A program made the translations under genes and the position numbers. Below the pieces are notes generated by a model that ran no database searches, was not told where the DNA came from, and saw only the letters and a list, made by a program, of their open reading frames with translations. Source: Silurus meridionalis (Eukaryota; Chordata; Actinopteri; Siluriformes; Siluridae). From it: 64,000 nt of DNA. The number at the start of each line of letters is the position of its first letter. Positions within the stretch are counted from its first letter, which is position 1. The stretch spans positions 25,719,632 through 25,783,631 of the forward strand of contig NC_060885.1 in assembly GCF_014805685.1 (NCBI RefSeq), read 5' to 3'. This document shows, in pieces, positions 10,392-20,534 of the stretch.

Positions 10392-11331
10392 CAGTTGGGT
10401 GGAAAAGAAAGTACATCCTCTTTGAATTTGAAGGTTTTACGTATCAGGAAATAATAATAACAAAAAAAATTCTGGTCTTCAGCAGGCCTTAGAATTAAGT
10501 AATACAAAGTCAGACAAACAAAAGACATGACATATTACACATTATTATTTATCTTTACAAAATAATGTTGAAATGGTGAAATTCATTGTCATAACCCAAT
10601 TTTGGCCAGGTTTTAGCTGTTGGACAGATGTCCTTGCAATACAATTGTAAATACTTTTGTATAATGGTCACCTCAATGACTGCAAGCTGCCTAAGACCTG
10701 TGGCTGCAAAACCAAACTAAACAATCTCCCCTCCACTACTGTGTTTGACAGTGGTATGAGGTGTTTGTGTTGAGATGCTATATTTGTTATTTGCCAAATG
10801 TGATGCTGTGCATTATGGCCAAACACTTTTGGCACATTTAACATGCTACCTGAGGCCTGCAAAATCCTATATTTAACTCTTGGCCTTCTTGCAATTTATC
10901 TGAGCACTGCAAAATATGGACTAAGGGTGAATTTGCTAGGAGGTCTACTCCTGGGACTCCTGTCTCAAATGTTTTCCACTTGAGAATAATATTTCTTACT
11001 GTCGATGGATAGACTTTAAATTGTTTAAAAATGGACTTATAACCCTTCTTAGATTGATGGGCAGCAACAATAACTTCTCTAACATCAATGCTGATGGCTT
11101 TCCTCCTTGGCATGACCTAAAGGCTCTGGCTCTCAAACCAATAAAACCTGAGCGTCTATAGTGGTGGTCACACTTTATTGTTAAAATAAATAATGGTATA
11201 ATACATCACAAACAGTATAAAATGTCATGTGTTGTTGTACTTACCTATTTTTAAGACATTTTAGATTTTTATCTCCTGATATGTAAATTCATATTCAAAG
11301 AGTAAGGGGTAATTTATTTTCCACATGACTG
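10392..11331 (-). mobile_element. Tc1-like transposon with internal deletion
   Basis: Imperfect terminal inverted repeats: ACAGTTGGGTGGAAAA on the left and the inverse of CCACATGACTGT on the right, each followed by the CTTTGAAT and CAGGA blocks. The minus strand encodes an N-terminal helix-turn-helix (MPRRKAISIDVREVIVAAHQ, then S-K-K-G-Y-K-S-I) at 10838-11113. Downstream is F-G-H-N-A-Q-H-H-I-W from the region after the first catalytic Asp. The rest of the catalytic domain is missing. Confidence 0.85.
10838..11113 (-). pseudogene. Tc1-like transposase N-terminal fragment
   Basis: 91 codons. The first 50 residues form a paired-type DNA-binding helix-turn-helix with K-K-G-Y-K-S-I-F-K-Q-F and V-R-N-I-I-L-K-W-K motifs, as in Tc1 transposases. 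The frame then drifts into unrelated sequence (C-S-D-K-L-Q-E-G-Q) and ends; the catalytic DDE residues are not in this frame. Confidence 0.75.
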
Positions 11332-11336
11332 TACAA

Positions 11337-11801
11337 TATACAAACAAAAGGATTGGGACACCTTTGGCTTACAGTATGTGGCTCTTCCCCACTGTGCAAA
11401 ATTGGATGCACAAAATTATATATGATGTCTTTTGATGTGGTAGCATTATTATTTTTCCTTAATTAGTTCCAGCATGACAATGCCCCTGTGCACAATGCTA
11501 GCTCTGAAGATATGGTTATTTGGGATGGAGTGAAAGACCTTGAACAAACTGCTATAGAGATCTGACCTCAACCCTGTTGAACACCTTTGGGATTAATTGA
11601 AAAACTAACTCGATCTCTTGCCTCCTCACTTTACATCAGTTCCTGACTAAAGCTCTTATGGATGAATAAAAAAAATCTCCACAACCACACTACAAAATCT
11701 ATAGGAATACAGTGAAGGTTATTGTAACCGCAATTGGGGACTAAATGTGGAATGGAATGTTAAAAAACAGATGGCCACAAACCTTTGTCTATATAGTATA
11801 A
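11337..11801. mobile_element. Tc1/mariner-type non-autonomous element
   Basis: The ends are inverted copies: TATACAAACAAAAGGATTGGG on the left (first bases about 11337) and the inverse of ...CCACAAACCTTTGTCTATATA on the right. The interior on the plus strand keeps a decayed transposase tail: C-A-T-G-A-C-A-A-T-G-C-C-C DNA for H-D-N-A and CTCAACCCTGTTGAACACC for L-N-P-V-E-H. About 465 bp, so no complete transposase. Confidence 0.7.
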
Positions 11802-11969
11802 GCAAGTTTTTTTTTTCTTTCCTTTTTTAAAAGTGTATGACTGATAAAAACAAAACCAATAAAACCCAGGCCAAAACATGGTTTCCCCCAAAGTAATAGA
11901 AGGGCAAGGCCATTTCTGTTATCTGGTTATATAGTATAGACATTTGGGATTGTGAAATCAAAAGATGAA

Positions 11970-12135
11970 CAGTAGACGATAAACCAGAGTTTCAGCTTTT
12001 ATTTTCTTATACGTCACCTTTAGTTTGAACCAAAAAAAAATGTTATGATCAAAAATAATGGAACATTGTGGTGTGCCCTGTTAGATTGACTTATGCAAAC
12101 TACTCAGCAGCAGTAAGAATCAGATTCTCAATTAG
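11970..12135. mobile_element. Tc1-like terminal fragment
   Basis: The sequence resembles the terminal non-coding part of a fish Tc1 family (TTTCAGCTTTTATTTTC, then GATCAAAAATAATGGAACA and CCCTGTTAGATTGACTTAT blocks). No coding part. Recognition is from memory of such repeats, so the family is uncertain. Confidence 0.5.
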
Positions 12136-12535
12136 TAATTAATATTAAGCTCTACCAAAATGATGCAAGACCTTGTGTGCAGAAATAAAATAGTCTAATC
12201 ATGTTTCAAAACGTACACAGTTTTATCAGTCAGGCATGGTGGAGGTGGTACAGTTGAGCTTGCAAGGCTGCTTATTGAAATATATTTTTTATGATTCTGT
12301 AAAGGCATCCATTCTAACCAGGGGAACTTCAACATAGAGCAATAAAATATAAAAAAATTTCCAAACATGTACATATACACTTCTGCTACATCTTCTAATA
12401 TTCATCTTTTGATATCAAACTCTTTTTATAGTATAGCAAAATCAACAAAATTGCTCTTGTTGTTGGAATACTTGGAATTCAGAGTAAACTGTAATACATG
12501 TGTTAATTAAAAGAGCAGTCATTTAAGGTCTTTAC

Positions 12536-12608
12536 CTCTATCCTCCATGAATTTGTAAAGCTGTTGGAGAAAATTGTCCCTCTCCTCTGGGAAGGGCTCC
12601 ACCTCCTC
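12536..12608 (-). CDS. arid4b: arid4b exon (start of ARID domain)
   Basis: The 73-bp exon runs from acceptor ATGTCCAG before 12608 to donor GTAAAG below 12536. It enters in phase 0 and leaves one base. It reads EEVEPFPEERDNFLQQLYKF and then MEDR, the conserved beginning of the ARID4 ARID domain (helix 1). The left-over G joins GC of the next exon to give Gly of G-T-P-I-N-K. It lies about 40.1 kb downstream in the transcript from the acidic-linker exon. That intron is the largest in the window and holds most of the mobile elements. Confidence 0.92.
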
Positions 12609-12797
12609 CTGGACATTAAAAAAATAAATGAATTCAAATAAAATAAATTTTTAAAGTTCACAACATTGTAAGCTATTTCTTTTTATTTATGTTCAGTAAA
12701 TATTATTTATTTTTAATGAATTTGTTTTCTATTAAAAAAAATATATAATTTACAAAATCCCGCACTATTAACAAATATGTACAGATTTTATGCATTT

Positions 12798-13085
12798 ACC
12801 TAATGGCTTGCTTCACTGGCATTGATCGCTCTTTGAACTTCACACTGAATATTTCAAATGCAAATGCTACACCTAAAATTAAGTTTAAACCTTTTATCTG
12901 TTTAAGTAAAACGATGAGGGCACAACACACACCTGGCACTCGAATAGCTAAACAGCGAATTGTCATGTTGGTTATTTTAAAAAAGCCAGGAAGAGAGAAA
13001 GCAAGAAGGGGATTGTGTTGGAGAAGACTACACATACAGTGCTGAAACTCTATTAGTCACATGATTTGGATGTAAATACCCTCAG
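12798..13085 (-). mobile_element. Tc1-like transposon 5' end with transposase start
   Basis: On the minus strand, an untranslated leader (CCTGGC...CAACATGACAATTCGCTG) leads to an ATG at 12822 reading M-P-V-K-Q-A-I-R and then a stop. The leader also contains the ATTTGGATGTAAATACCCTC block near the terminus. It lies about 190 bp from an arid4b exon. The rest of the transposase is absent. Confidence 0.6.
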
Positions 13086-13785
13086 CTTTAAACTTTTTAG
13101 TAATTGCCTTATAATATTCCGACAATTGTTTTTGTCTGATTGTCTTTTTTCATCTTTATTAACATGCTTTTATATGTGATCACACTTGCTTATCAATTAA
13201 TCCAGGGATATTGATATCTGCTGCTTAGCCTCTTAATTCACATGGAAACAGTAAAAGTGTGCATATTTTTTCACACATGGATGAGAGGATATAAATTTCA
13301 TATTAGTTGTTTTTAATTAAAAGAAACACCTTTAAATTTACAATGCAATAAACATGTTTATATGATCTTTTTTTTTAGGTATAACAGACAGACAAAAAAT
13401 TAAAAGGTGAGACAAAAATGTAAAAACATTTAAAAATGGAAAAATAAATTCAAAGTGACCAGAATCGCATACAAAATCATTTTTTTCTGTTTTGTATGTT
13501 CTTTTTTTATTATGCATTTTTCCCATGTTTCCATGTTTTGTGCACGTGTTTCCAGGTTTTGCAGTTCTTTTATGTAAATCAGGAGTGGCCTTAGTATCAT
13601 CATTGGTCCACTAGCTCTACATATACAGCTCCCCCTCTAGCTAATCAATCAGATGGGCTGCTGATGTCACTCCAATGCTACCTATAACTGCTGTGGTACT
13701 TGAACTTGAACTGCACCAATGATAGAGTGTATGGAGCATTGATATAAATTGAACTGTAATTTTTTTTATACAAGATCAATTTAAA
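13086..13785. other. AT-rich intron, nothing firmly recognised
   Basis: Homopolymer-rich intron sequence. No transposase-like frame or paired terminal repeats that I can support. Confidence 0.45.
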
Positions 13786-14505
13786 TAAATAGAAGAAGAA
13801 CTGAAGGGGCCTTTATTTGTCACATATACATTAGAGCAGTGGTCTCCAACCCCCGGGCTGCGGACCGCCACCGATCTGTGGGTAAATTGGTACCGGGCCG
13901 CACAGAAAGTCTACATAAATTACATTATTTCCGTTTTATTTCTTATCTGATTCTGAACGATGTTTTATTTTGGAAAATTACCGGATTCTCTCTGCCACAT
14001 CTGTCTATGACTTACTCTTGATGCATGTCAAGATGCTTCCCTCGGTCACATGTTTTACCTTCATCCGCTACCTTCTTAAAGGGGCTTTTACCGGAGTCGG
14101 TAACACATAATACATTACTGCTAAATTGAAACCCCCAATCTAGCAAAATGAACAAAAAACAACACAGTGGACATTCACGTTTATTATTATAATATTTAGA
14201 AAATACCAGTTTTTACGCCGGTTGTATCATTTTTTTGTCGTATTTATCTGCCACACCTTAAAGGCCGGTTCGTGAAAATATTGTATGACATTAAACCGGC
14301 CCGTGAAAATATTGTCCAACATTAATCCGGTCGCAAAAAAGGTTGGGGACCACTGCATTAGAGCACAGTGAAATTAGTTCTTCACATATCCCAGCTTTGC
14401 TCAGAAGCTAGGGTTAGAGCGTGGGGTCGGCCATGATACGGCGCACCTGGAGCACAGAGGGTTGAGGGACTTGCTCAAGGGCCTAAGAGTGGCAGCCTAA
14501 TAATA
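13786..14505 (+). repeat. SINE-like interspersed repeat interrupted by a hAT element
   Basis: The segments 13786-13836 and 14356-14505 join across the hAT insertion to give one repeat (CTTTATTTGTCACATATACA..., AGCACAGTGAAATT..., ATATCCCAGCTTTG..., GGACTTGCTCAAGGGCC). I recognise this as a dispersed fish repeat but cannot name it. The duplicated 8-bp site CATTAGAG marks where the hAT entered. Confidence 0.6.
13837..14355. mobile_element. hAT non-autonomous element (family A, copy 1)
   Basis: 519 bp with terminal inverted repeats CAGTGGTCTCCAACC and GGTTGGGGACCACTG, and a perfect 8-bp target duplication CATTAGAG (13829-13836 and 14356-14363). There is no open frame for a transposase. Internally it shares blocks (TATCTGATTCTGAACGATG, CCACACCTTAAAGGCCGGT, AAAATATTGT) with 40747-41161 and 49428-49630. 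Confidence 0.93.
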
Positions 14506-15522
14506 TGTCTGTTATATGAATCAGTTTTTCTGGATTTTTATTTATTTAAGTGCAATTTGTTCTGAAAATATCACTTAACATTTTGTGTATATTCACAGAG
14601 TCTGCCACCCACTTACAACATGTTTATGATCAGTTACCTGTGATTGACCAGCCTTCACCAGTTGTTGGTGTTTAGCCATATTCTCATCTGTCTGAGTTAT
14701 CTATAGCACCATGACTCAATCATTGGAGTAACATTCAACCCCCCTCTTTAATTGACTGGCCTGTGAATCTAAAATGAGTGGACCAATAATGACTGATTTC
14801 TGATTTACATACATTTTTAACTGCAAAATTTAGAAATGAAAGTGCAGAATGTGGATAATAGATCTGAGAGGAGGAACTGCATAAACATACATAAATGTAA
14901 TATATGTGCAGAAAACATGGTTTTGTATGTGATTCTGATCACTTAGAATTGCTGTTTTGTGCGATATGTTTAAAAGTTTGATTCACGTTAATTATTTAAT
15001 CCGCAACTGCAATCTTTCGGGCAGAAAAATAATTCCATATTAATACACTGACGAGATATGTCTCAAAACAACTGCAAAACAAATACACTCAATATTCACA
15101 CATTTGTTGATTTTAATGTAACTGTATATAAAATCATCTCCTTATTTATATTTAAACACATGGTATTAACACTTTGTTATTTCTACCACACCAATAAAAA
15201 AAAAAATTCATAGAAAACAGATATAGATATATTTGATATACATTTTACTGAACTGTTACCAATTAACCTAATTAGTTACAAGATGTTTCTCCAGCTGTTT
15301 CTTTTTAGTAGCACTTTTTAAAATATTAATAGGGCATCAACCTTGTTTTTCTTATCACATAATCCTTTAATTCTGCATGCCTAGATGCTTGATTTTATAC
15401 ACTTGTAACCATGGAAGTGATTGGAACAGCTGAATTATATGATTTGGATGAGCAAGTGAATACTTTTGGCAATATATTATCTGTGAAATTTTCAAAATTA
15501 ATTATTAATTAATTAAATAATT
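14506..15522. other. AT-rich intron, nothing recognised
   Basis: No coding frame or paired repeats that I can support. It ends in an ATTAATTA-rich stretch that borders the palindrome. Confidence 0.45.
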
Positions 15523-15690
15523 AATTAATCAGACAGGAATGTATGTATACTGCATACATGTAATTTTCGCAATGCCAATTCAATGCATTTCAAGTCAAAA
15601 AGCTTCTTGACTTGACATGCATTGAATTGGCATTGCGAAAATTACATGTATGCATGTATGCAGTGTACATAAATTCCTGTCTGATTAATT
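15523..15690. repeat. long palindrome (fold-back/MITE-like)
   Basis: The left arm starts AATTAATCAGACAGGAATGT and the right arm ends with the near-exact inverse (...TTCCTGTCTGATTAATT). The arms of about 80 bp meet at AAGCTTCTTGAC with almost no loop. They differ by a few substitutions and a short CATACATG insertion. It is a single long hairpin with no coding sequence, most simply a miniature inverted-repeat transposon. Confidence 0.9.
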
Positions 15691-15847
15691 GTTATATTGT
15701 ATTGGTCCTGTTTGCTTAAATACAGTGGGGCAAATAAGTATTTTATACACTTCAGATTTTTCAAGTTTTTACACTTACAAAGAACGAAGAGATCTGTAAT
15801 TTTCGTCGTAGGTACAACTCAACTCTGAGAGACATATAAATAATTTC

Positions 15848-16675
15848 TAGGGATGCACCGAATATTCAGCCACCGAAAATTTTTGATCACCGAAAAAACA
15901 CGGTCGAAACAGTTTGTTGTGATGACGCAAACAGAAACCGCGGTCTGCACGTGCATGTCTAAAACAACATGTCTGCGGTGTGGACGTATTTCAGTATATC
16001 TGAGAAAGACCCACGGATAGCGATTTGCAATACATGTAATGCCGAAATTTCAAGATGGGGTGCGTCTGCAAAGACTTTCTTCACGTCGGGTTTAATTTAT
16101 CACCTGAAATCCAAACATCCAATCGCTATGCTGAATATGAGAGGAACGCGCACAGGAAAGCAAAACCCCTTCAAACATGCGCACTCCGTCTGTGGCGGAC
16201 GTTTTTGAAAAGGCAAGGAAGTTTCCCAGTGATATAGTTGTATATTGTTGTATTGTTGTATCTTTAAGCAGTTGCACTTGTTCTGAATGCACTTTGTTTT
16301 TATGCAAGAACATATTTAATTTTACAACCTTTCAGCAGGCCAGAGGGCCTGTACATTATTATTTAATGTACACATGAGTGCATTTAAGTTAAACATTTAA
16401 GTTTAAATTTAGATTAATTTTATCCTGTGCATTGTTGCAATGTGCTATAAAGAAATATTTTCATAATTTGTAATTGTTATATTCTTTGAAACTTTAATAT
16501 TAATTTATGCAATTTAAATGCCTTGATTTTAGTAAGGTTAGTACACGGTCATAGCCATAAATGCAATGGTAATAATAATTGGCATAATTTCTTTTGGTGT
16601 TTCGGTTTTCGGCCTTGTTTTCCTTTTTTTAGGTTTTCGGTTTCGGCCAAGAATTTTCATTTCGGTGCATCCCTA
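15848..16675 (+). mobile_element. hAT element with BED zinc-finger ORF (family B)
   Basis: 828 bp. It begins TAGGGATGCACCGAA and ends TTCGGTGCATCCCTA, with a perfect 8-bp target duplication ATAATTTC (15840-15847 and 16676-16683). It lies inside the Tc1 at 15723-18024. The interior codes only for a BED finger; the catalytic and dimerisation regions of a hAT transposase are missing. Part of the interior is homologous to the hAT remnant at 55758-56545. Confidence 0.95.
15969..16208 (+). CDS. BED zinc-finger protein fragment of the hAT element
   Basis: 79 codons with an ATG and a clean stop. The N-terminal half is a BED-type zinc finger: V-W-T-Y-F (aromatic start), C-N-T-C at about residues 22-25 and H-L-K-S-K-H at about 45-50, giving the C-x2-C...H-x4-H ligand set. 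BED fingers are the DNA-binding domain of hAT transposases. The C-terminal part (R-G-T-R-T-G-K-Q-N) leads only into a short tail, so the protein lacks any catalytic domain. It could be a domain-only leftover or noise; no expression evidence is available. Confidence 0.75.
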   Translation: MSAVWTYFSISEKDPRIAICNTCNAEISRWGASAKTFFTSGLIYHLKSKHPIAMLNMRGTRTGKQNPFKHAHSVCGGRF

Positions 16676-16811
16676 ATAATTTCCATTTTATTGCATGAAA
16701 TAAGTATTTGATCACCACCAAACAGCAAGAATTCTGTCTCTCACAGACCTGTAAAAAAAAAAAAAAACGGCTGTCCACACACTCAATCAATCAGACCCCA
16801 ACCTTGCCACT

Positions 16812-17780
16812 ATGGGCAAGACCAAAAAGCTGTCTAAGGACACTGGGGACAAAATTGTAGACCTGCACAAGGCTGGGATGGGATACAGGACAATCGGCAA
16901 ACAGCTTGGTGAGAAGGCAACAACTGTTGGCACAATTATTAAAAATGGAAGATTATTAGAAAATGGAAGATGGAAGATGACTGGCAATCTCCCTCGGAAT
17001 GGGGCTCCATGCAATCAATGATCCTGAGAAAGGTTAGGAATCAGCCTAGAACTAGACGGTAGGACCTGGCCAATGACCTGAAGAGAGCTGGGACCACAGT
17101 CTTAACGATTATCATTAGTAACACACAACACCGTCATGAATTAAAATCCTGCAACGCTGCAAGGTCCCCCTGCACAAGCCAGCAAATGTCCAGGCCTGTC
17201 TGAATTTTGCCACCATCTGGATGATCTAGAGCAGGCATGGGAAAAGGTCATTTGGTCAGATGAGACCAAAATATAACTTTTTGGTATAAACTCCACTCGG
17301 CGTGTTTGGAGGAAGAAGAAGGATGAGTATAGTCCCAAGGACACCATCCCAACCGTGAAGCATAAAGCATACTTTGGGGGTGCTTATCTGCAAAGCTGAC
17401 AGGACAACTGTGTGGTATTGAGGGGAGGATGGGTGGGGCCATGTATTGCAAGATTTGGGCAAAACCACCTTTCCTCAGTAAGAGCGTTGAAAATGTTTCA
17501 TGGCTGGGTCTTCCAGCATGACAATGAACCCAAACACACAGCCAGGGCAACTAAGGAGTGGCTCCGTAAGAAGCCTTTAAGGTCCTGAAGTGGCCTGGCC
17601 AGTCTCCAGACCTAACCCCAATAAAAAATCTATGAAGGGAGTTAAAACTCTGTGTTGCCCAGCGACAGACCCAAAACCTGATCTGGAGAATACCTGTATG
17701 GAGGAGTGGGCCAAAATCCCTGTGCAGTGTGTGCAAACCTGGTCAAGAATTACAGGAAATGTCTGACCTCTGTAATTGTA
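16812..17780 (+). pseudogene. Tc1-like transposase, decayed
   Basis: The frame opens [20 protein letters not shown] and keeps the first helix-turn-helix ([14 protein letters not shown]) up to a stop at 17019. Downstream, other frames show the transposase DNA with W-S-D-E-T-K (about 17250-17270), [14 protein letters not shown] (about 17515-17555) and W-P-G-Q-S-P-D-L-T-P-I (about 17590-17630). The DDE order is therefore visible but interrupted by many frameshifts. Confidence 0.85.
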
Positions 17781-18024
17781 AACAAAAATTTCTGATCAAA
17801 ATATTAAGTACTATTTTTCTATTGTATCAAATACTTATATCATGCAATAAAATGGAATTAAATTATTTAAAAATCATACAATGTCACTTTCTGGATTTTT
17901 TAATTAAGATTCTGTCTCTCACAGTTGAGGTGTACCTACAATGAAAATCACAGATCTCTCCGTTCTTTCTAATTGGGAAAACTTAAAAAATCGGCAGTGT
18001 AACAAATACTTATTTGCCCCACTG

Positions 18025-18172
18025 CAGAGGTGGCAAAAGTACACACATCCTTTACTTAAGTAGAAGTACAGATACTCATGTTTTAAAATACTCGGGTAAA
18101 AGTTGAAGTACTGATTAAACTTTTTTACTCAAGTGAAAGTAAAGAAGTATTGGCTCTGACATGTACTTAAGT
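18025..18172. repeat. interspersed repeat with TACTTAAGTA motifs (copy 1)
   Basis: The sequence CAGAGGTGGCAAAAGTACAC..., with repeated ACTTAAGTA and AAGTACTG blocks, recurs at 38090-38310. A related version is at 19684-20215. It is a common style of fish interspersed repeat, probably a non-autonomous DNA transposon. No coding sequence. Confidence 0.65.
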
Positions 18173-18173
18173 A

Positions 18174-18458
18174 ACTGTAGTTCCCTGAAGGAACGAGAAG
18201 CCACAATGAGCCTCTGTGCCACAATCAGCGCATCTCTGTGGCATTCTCTCTTTGCAGAAGCTAATGTCGCTACCACTGCACAGCCATTTTGTAGCTTCCT
18301 GGTTTTTGCGACGTCGCCTGCCGATGACAGTACATCTTGCCTATTGCCCAGATTTCACATGGGGTTCAGAGCGTGGACAATGCAGGGGCGTTCCCAAAGC
18401 GTTACGATGCAGCATCTTATTCCCTTGGGGAACTAGGGTTATATACGTAACCTAAAGA
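18174..18458 (+). mobile_element. DIRS-like element terminal fragment
   Basis: It starts with TAGTTCCCTGAAGGAACGAG and ends GTTATATACGTAACCTAAAGACG. The same end occurs inverted at 20535-20575 next to a DIRS-type recombinase. The left part recurs at 51635-51870. No protein. Confidence 0.6.
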
Positions 18459-18462
18459 CGTG

Positions 18463-18595
18463 CTTTATACATCAGTAGTGGTATTTTATAATCAATGCAA
18501 GATTTAATGGGGAGCCAGGGTAGACTGATTAAAACAGGGGTGATGTGGTCTTTTTTTTCTAGATCTGGTAAGGTCCCCTGCTGCTGCATTTTGTG
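18463..18595 (-). mobile_element. L2-like LINE fragment
   Basis: The reverse complement matches the L2-like LINE at about 59840-59960: GCAGCAGC...CCTTACCAGATCT, CACCCCTGTTTTAATCAGTC and TGGCTCCCCATTAAATCT blocks. About 130 bp from the reverse-transcriptase 3' part. Confidence 0.75.
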
Positions 18596-18599
18596 TCAA

Positions 18600-19680
18600 A
18601 TTCTAAACATCTCTGGGTCAAGGTTTACTTCCTGTTTGTAGCCTTCTTATGCTATGCTACCATGCGTTTCATGACCATAGCCTGTACTATTGTGTTTCGA
18701 ATTTTGCTTTTCCTTTAATGACCATGCTTTCTGTTCTGTGTTTTGTGGATTTGTTTGCTTTGTGGACTGATTCTATTGTGTATCAAACTCCTGCCTGTTC
18801 GTTGTCTCTGCATGCTGGATTACGTTTCTGAACAATTAAATAAATCCGGCAGAGATTCATAGACTACAGAACCTTGTGAGTTCCCAAGGATAGATGCTAG
18901 TGGCATACCTAGTGCAGCTAAAGGTACACCAGACTTTCAATACACACTTTTTACAAGCTCTGCAGGCTATACCAGCTGTGACACTATACAATGACACTTC
19001 CCAAGAAGTTTGATGGTTCAGCAGACTACTGATGAGGCTTCATCCGAAGTGCGAAGTCTATTACACTCACTAAGCTAAGACCTAGAACGCAGACTCTGGG
19101 AAATGGGCACTCCTACTATCTTTGCTGACCGGAAAAGCATTAGAATGGTCTTTTGCAGCCTGGGACAGTGAGAACCAGATCAGGGGCTCAAAATTTGAGA
19201 TGTGTTTAAGTACCCAGGTGGAGGACTGGATGTTTCACAACAAAGGATCTGACACAGACGTGGACTATGCAAGGAAATTACAGACTCTACTGGCCAAGAG
19301 TGAGTGGAATGACGCTGACCTCTGAACAGTTTCCCGAGATGGATTAACCCCACGCTTTAGGTAAAATGGCCTGTAAAATCCAAGATATCTCACTATCCCA
19401 GTATTTTATGCTACTTATTCGGCTGGACAACTTGATCCGCAACCAATGCCCTTTAGCTGGGCTCAGCGCTATCCCCAGGTATTTTAAACAGCAACGACAC
19501 CTCAAGCTGCAACCGTGTTTAAATGGTGGTCGAGCAAACCATCGTTGCATAACAAGCCTGGAGAAACCCCTACTGATGCCAGTAAAAGTGAATTTACCAA
19601 CCTGTTCTTACAGTGTTTGGCTACCAGTAAAATTATGGACTCCTATTGGATACAGGGTCAAGGGTCTATATTTCTTACTG
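18600..19680 (+). mobile_element. Gypsy-like retrotransposon fragment (LTR end and gag)
   Basis: 18600-18870 has LTR features: a T-rich body and an ATTAAATAAA polyadenylation signal near 18836. An ATG at 18991 opens gag (M-T-L-P-K-K-F-D-G-S-A) and hits a stop after 13 codons. Capsid sequence continues at 19122-19325 with LTGKALEWSFAAWDSENQ and A-K-S-E-W-N-D-A-D-L, and at 19366-19450 with L-I-R-L-D-N-L-I-R-N-Q. Pol is missing; the fragment ends at the repeat starting 19684. Confidence 0.75.
19122..19325 (+). pseudogene. Gypsy-type gag (capsid) fragment
   Basis: 68 codons in frame with the retrotransposon gag pattern G-K-A-L-E-W...W-D-S-E, then Y-A-R-K-L-Q-T-L-L-A-K-S-E-W-N-D. This resembles the capsid region shared by Gypsy gag and the domesticated RTL/LDOC1 family. 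A stop follows D-L at 19323; the frame is shifted relative to the ATG at 18991. Confidence 0.7.
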
Positions 19681-19683
19681 CAG

Positions 19684-20215
19684 TGGGGCAGAGGTGGGAA
19701 GTAACGGAGTACAAATACTTCGTTACTGTACTTAAGTAGATTTTTCTGGTATCAGTACTTTACTCCACTATTTATTCTTTAGACAACTTTTTACTTTTAC
19801 TCATTAAATTTTTACACAAATATCTGTACTTTTTACTTCTTACATTTTCAAAACCGGCTCGTTACTTTAGTTTTAATCCATTGATTTGGTAAAAAAAAAA
19901 TGTTTTTAATTTTCACTCCGTGGCGATTTCAGCCGAACAACCGATTTCCTGTTACTGCGCTTCTTTTTCAATCCGCTGGTGTATAAAGTCCTGACTCTCA
20001 CTCACCACAGATGTAGACTAGTTTACGAAGATAACAATGAGCAGGCAAAAGGCAGTAAGAGGTTTGGGGTTAATGTGGATGAGACAGAGGGAGTCAGTGA
20101 TGTAAACATGACTGAGAACAGACACATTCATGATCATCATCATCTTTTCTCTGCTTGTGTTCTATATGTGGATCTTCAGCCTGGATACATTCATTCGGTA
20201 ACAACATTTTTAATT
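19684..20215. repeat. interspersed repeat (GTAACGGAGTACAAATACTT type)
   Basis: It begins GCAGAGGTGGGAAGTAACGG and continues with ACTTCGTTACTGTACTTAAGTAG and pyrimidine-rich blocks. It is related in its first bases to 18025-18172. The right end is replaced by a long TA run. No coding sequence that I trust. Confidence 0.6.
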
Positions 20216-20222
20216 CGTTTTG

Positions 20223-20340
<118 letters not shown>

Positions 20341-20534
20341 CATTTATCCACGATGTCCTTTCTTTACTTATATATAAAATAAGTAAATAAATAAACTCCA
20401 AATAAAAATATTTTTAATCAGTAAACTTTTGTTTTATTTATGCGCCAAGTCTCAAATCAAACACAAAATCCGCCATGTTTTACACAATTAACCCTCTAGG
20501 TGGCGTTTTTTGGGTATTTCCCTCATAATGGCAA

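Larger units (their letters stand above)
15723..18024 (+). mobile_element. Tc1-like transposon with a nested hAT element
   Basis: The terminal inverted repeats are CAGTGGGGCAAATAAGTATT on the left and its inverse on the right (ATACTTATTTGCCCCACTG). The inner blocks match too, such as AGATCTGTAATTTTCGTCGTAGGTAC against the inverse around 17930-17960. Without the nested hAT (15848-16675 plus one duplicated site) it is about 1.47 kb, close to complete length for a Tc1. The transposase lies on the plus strand and is decayed. Confidence 0.92.

Noticed and set aside
12803..13045. 80-codon plus-strand ORF and 79-codon minus-strand ORF at the same place
   Set aside because: Both overlap the leader of a Tc1-like element; only the short M-P-V-K-Q-A-I start is meaningful.
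17141..17736. Several minus-strand ORFs opposite 17.1-17.7 kb
   Set aside because: Antisense to the decayed Tc1 transposase; no motif of their own.
20488..20525. TTAACCCTCTAGGTGGCGTT, resembling a piggyBac terminus
   Set aside because: No partner terminus, TTAA duplication or transposase found nearby; too short to call.
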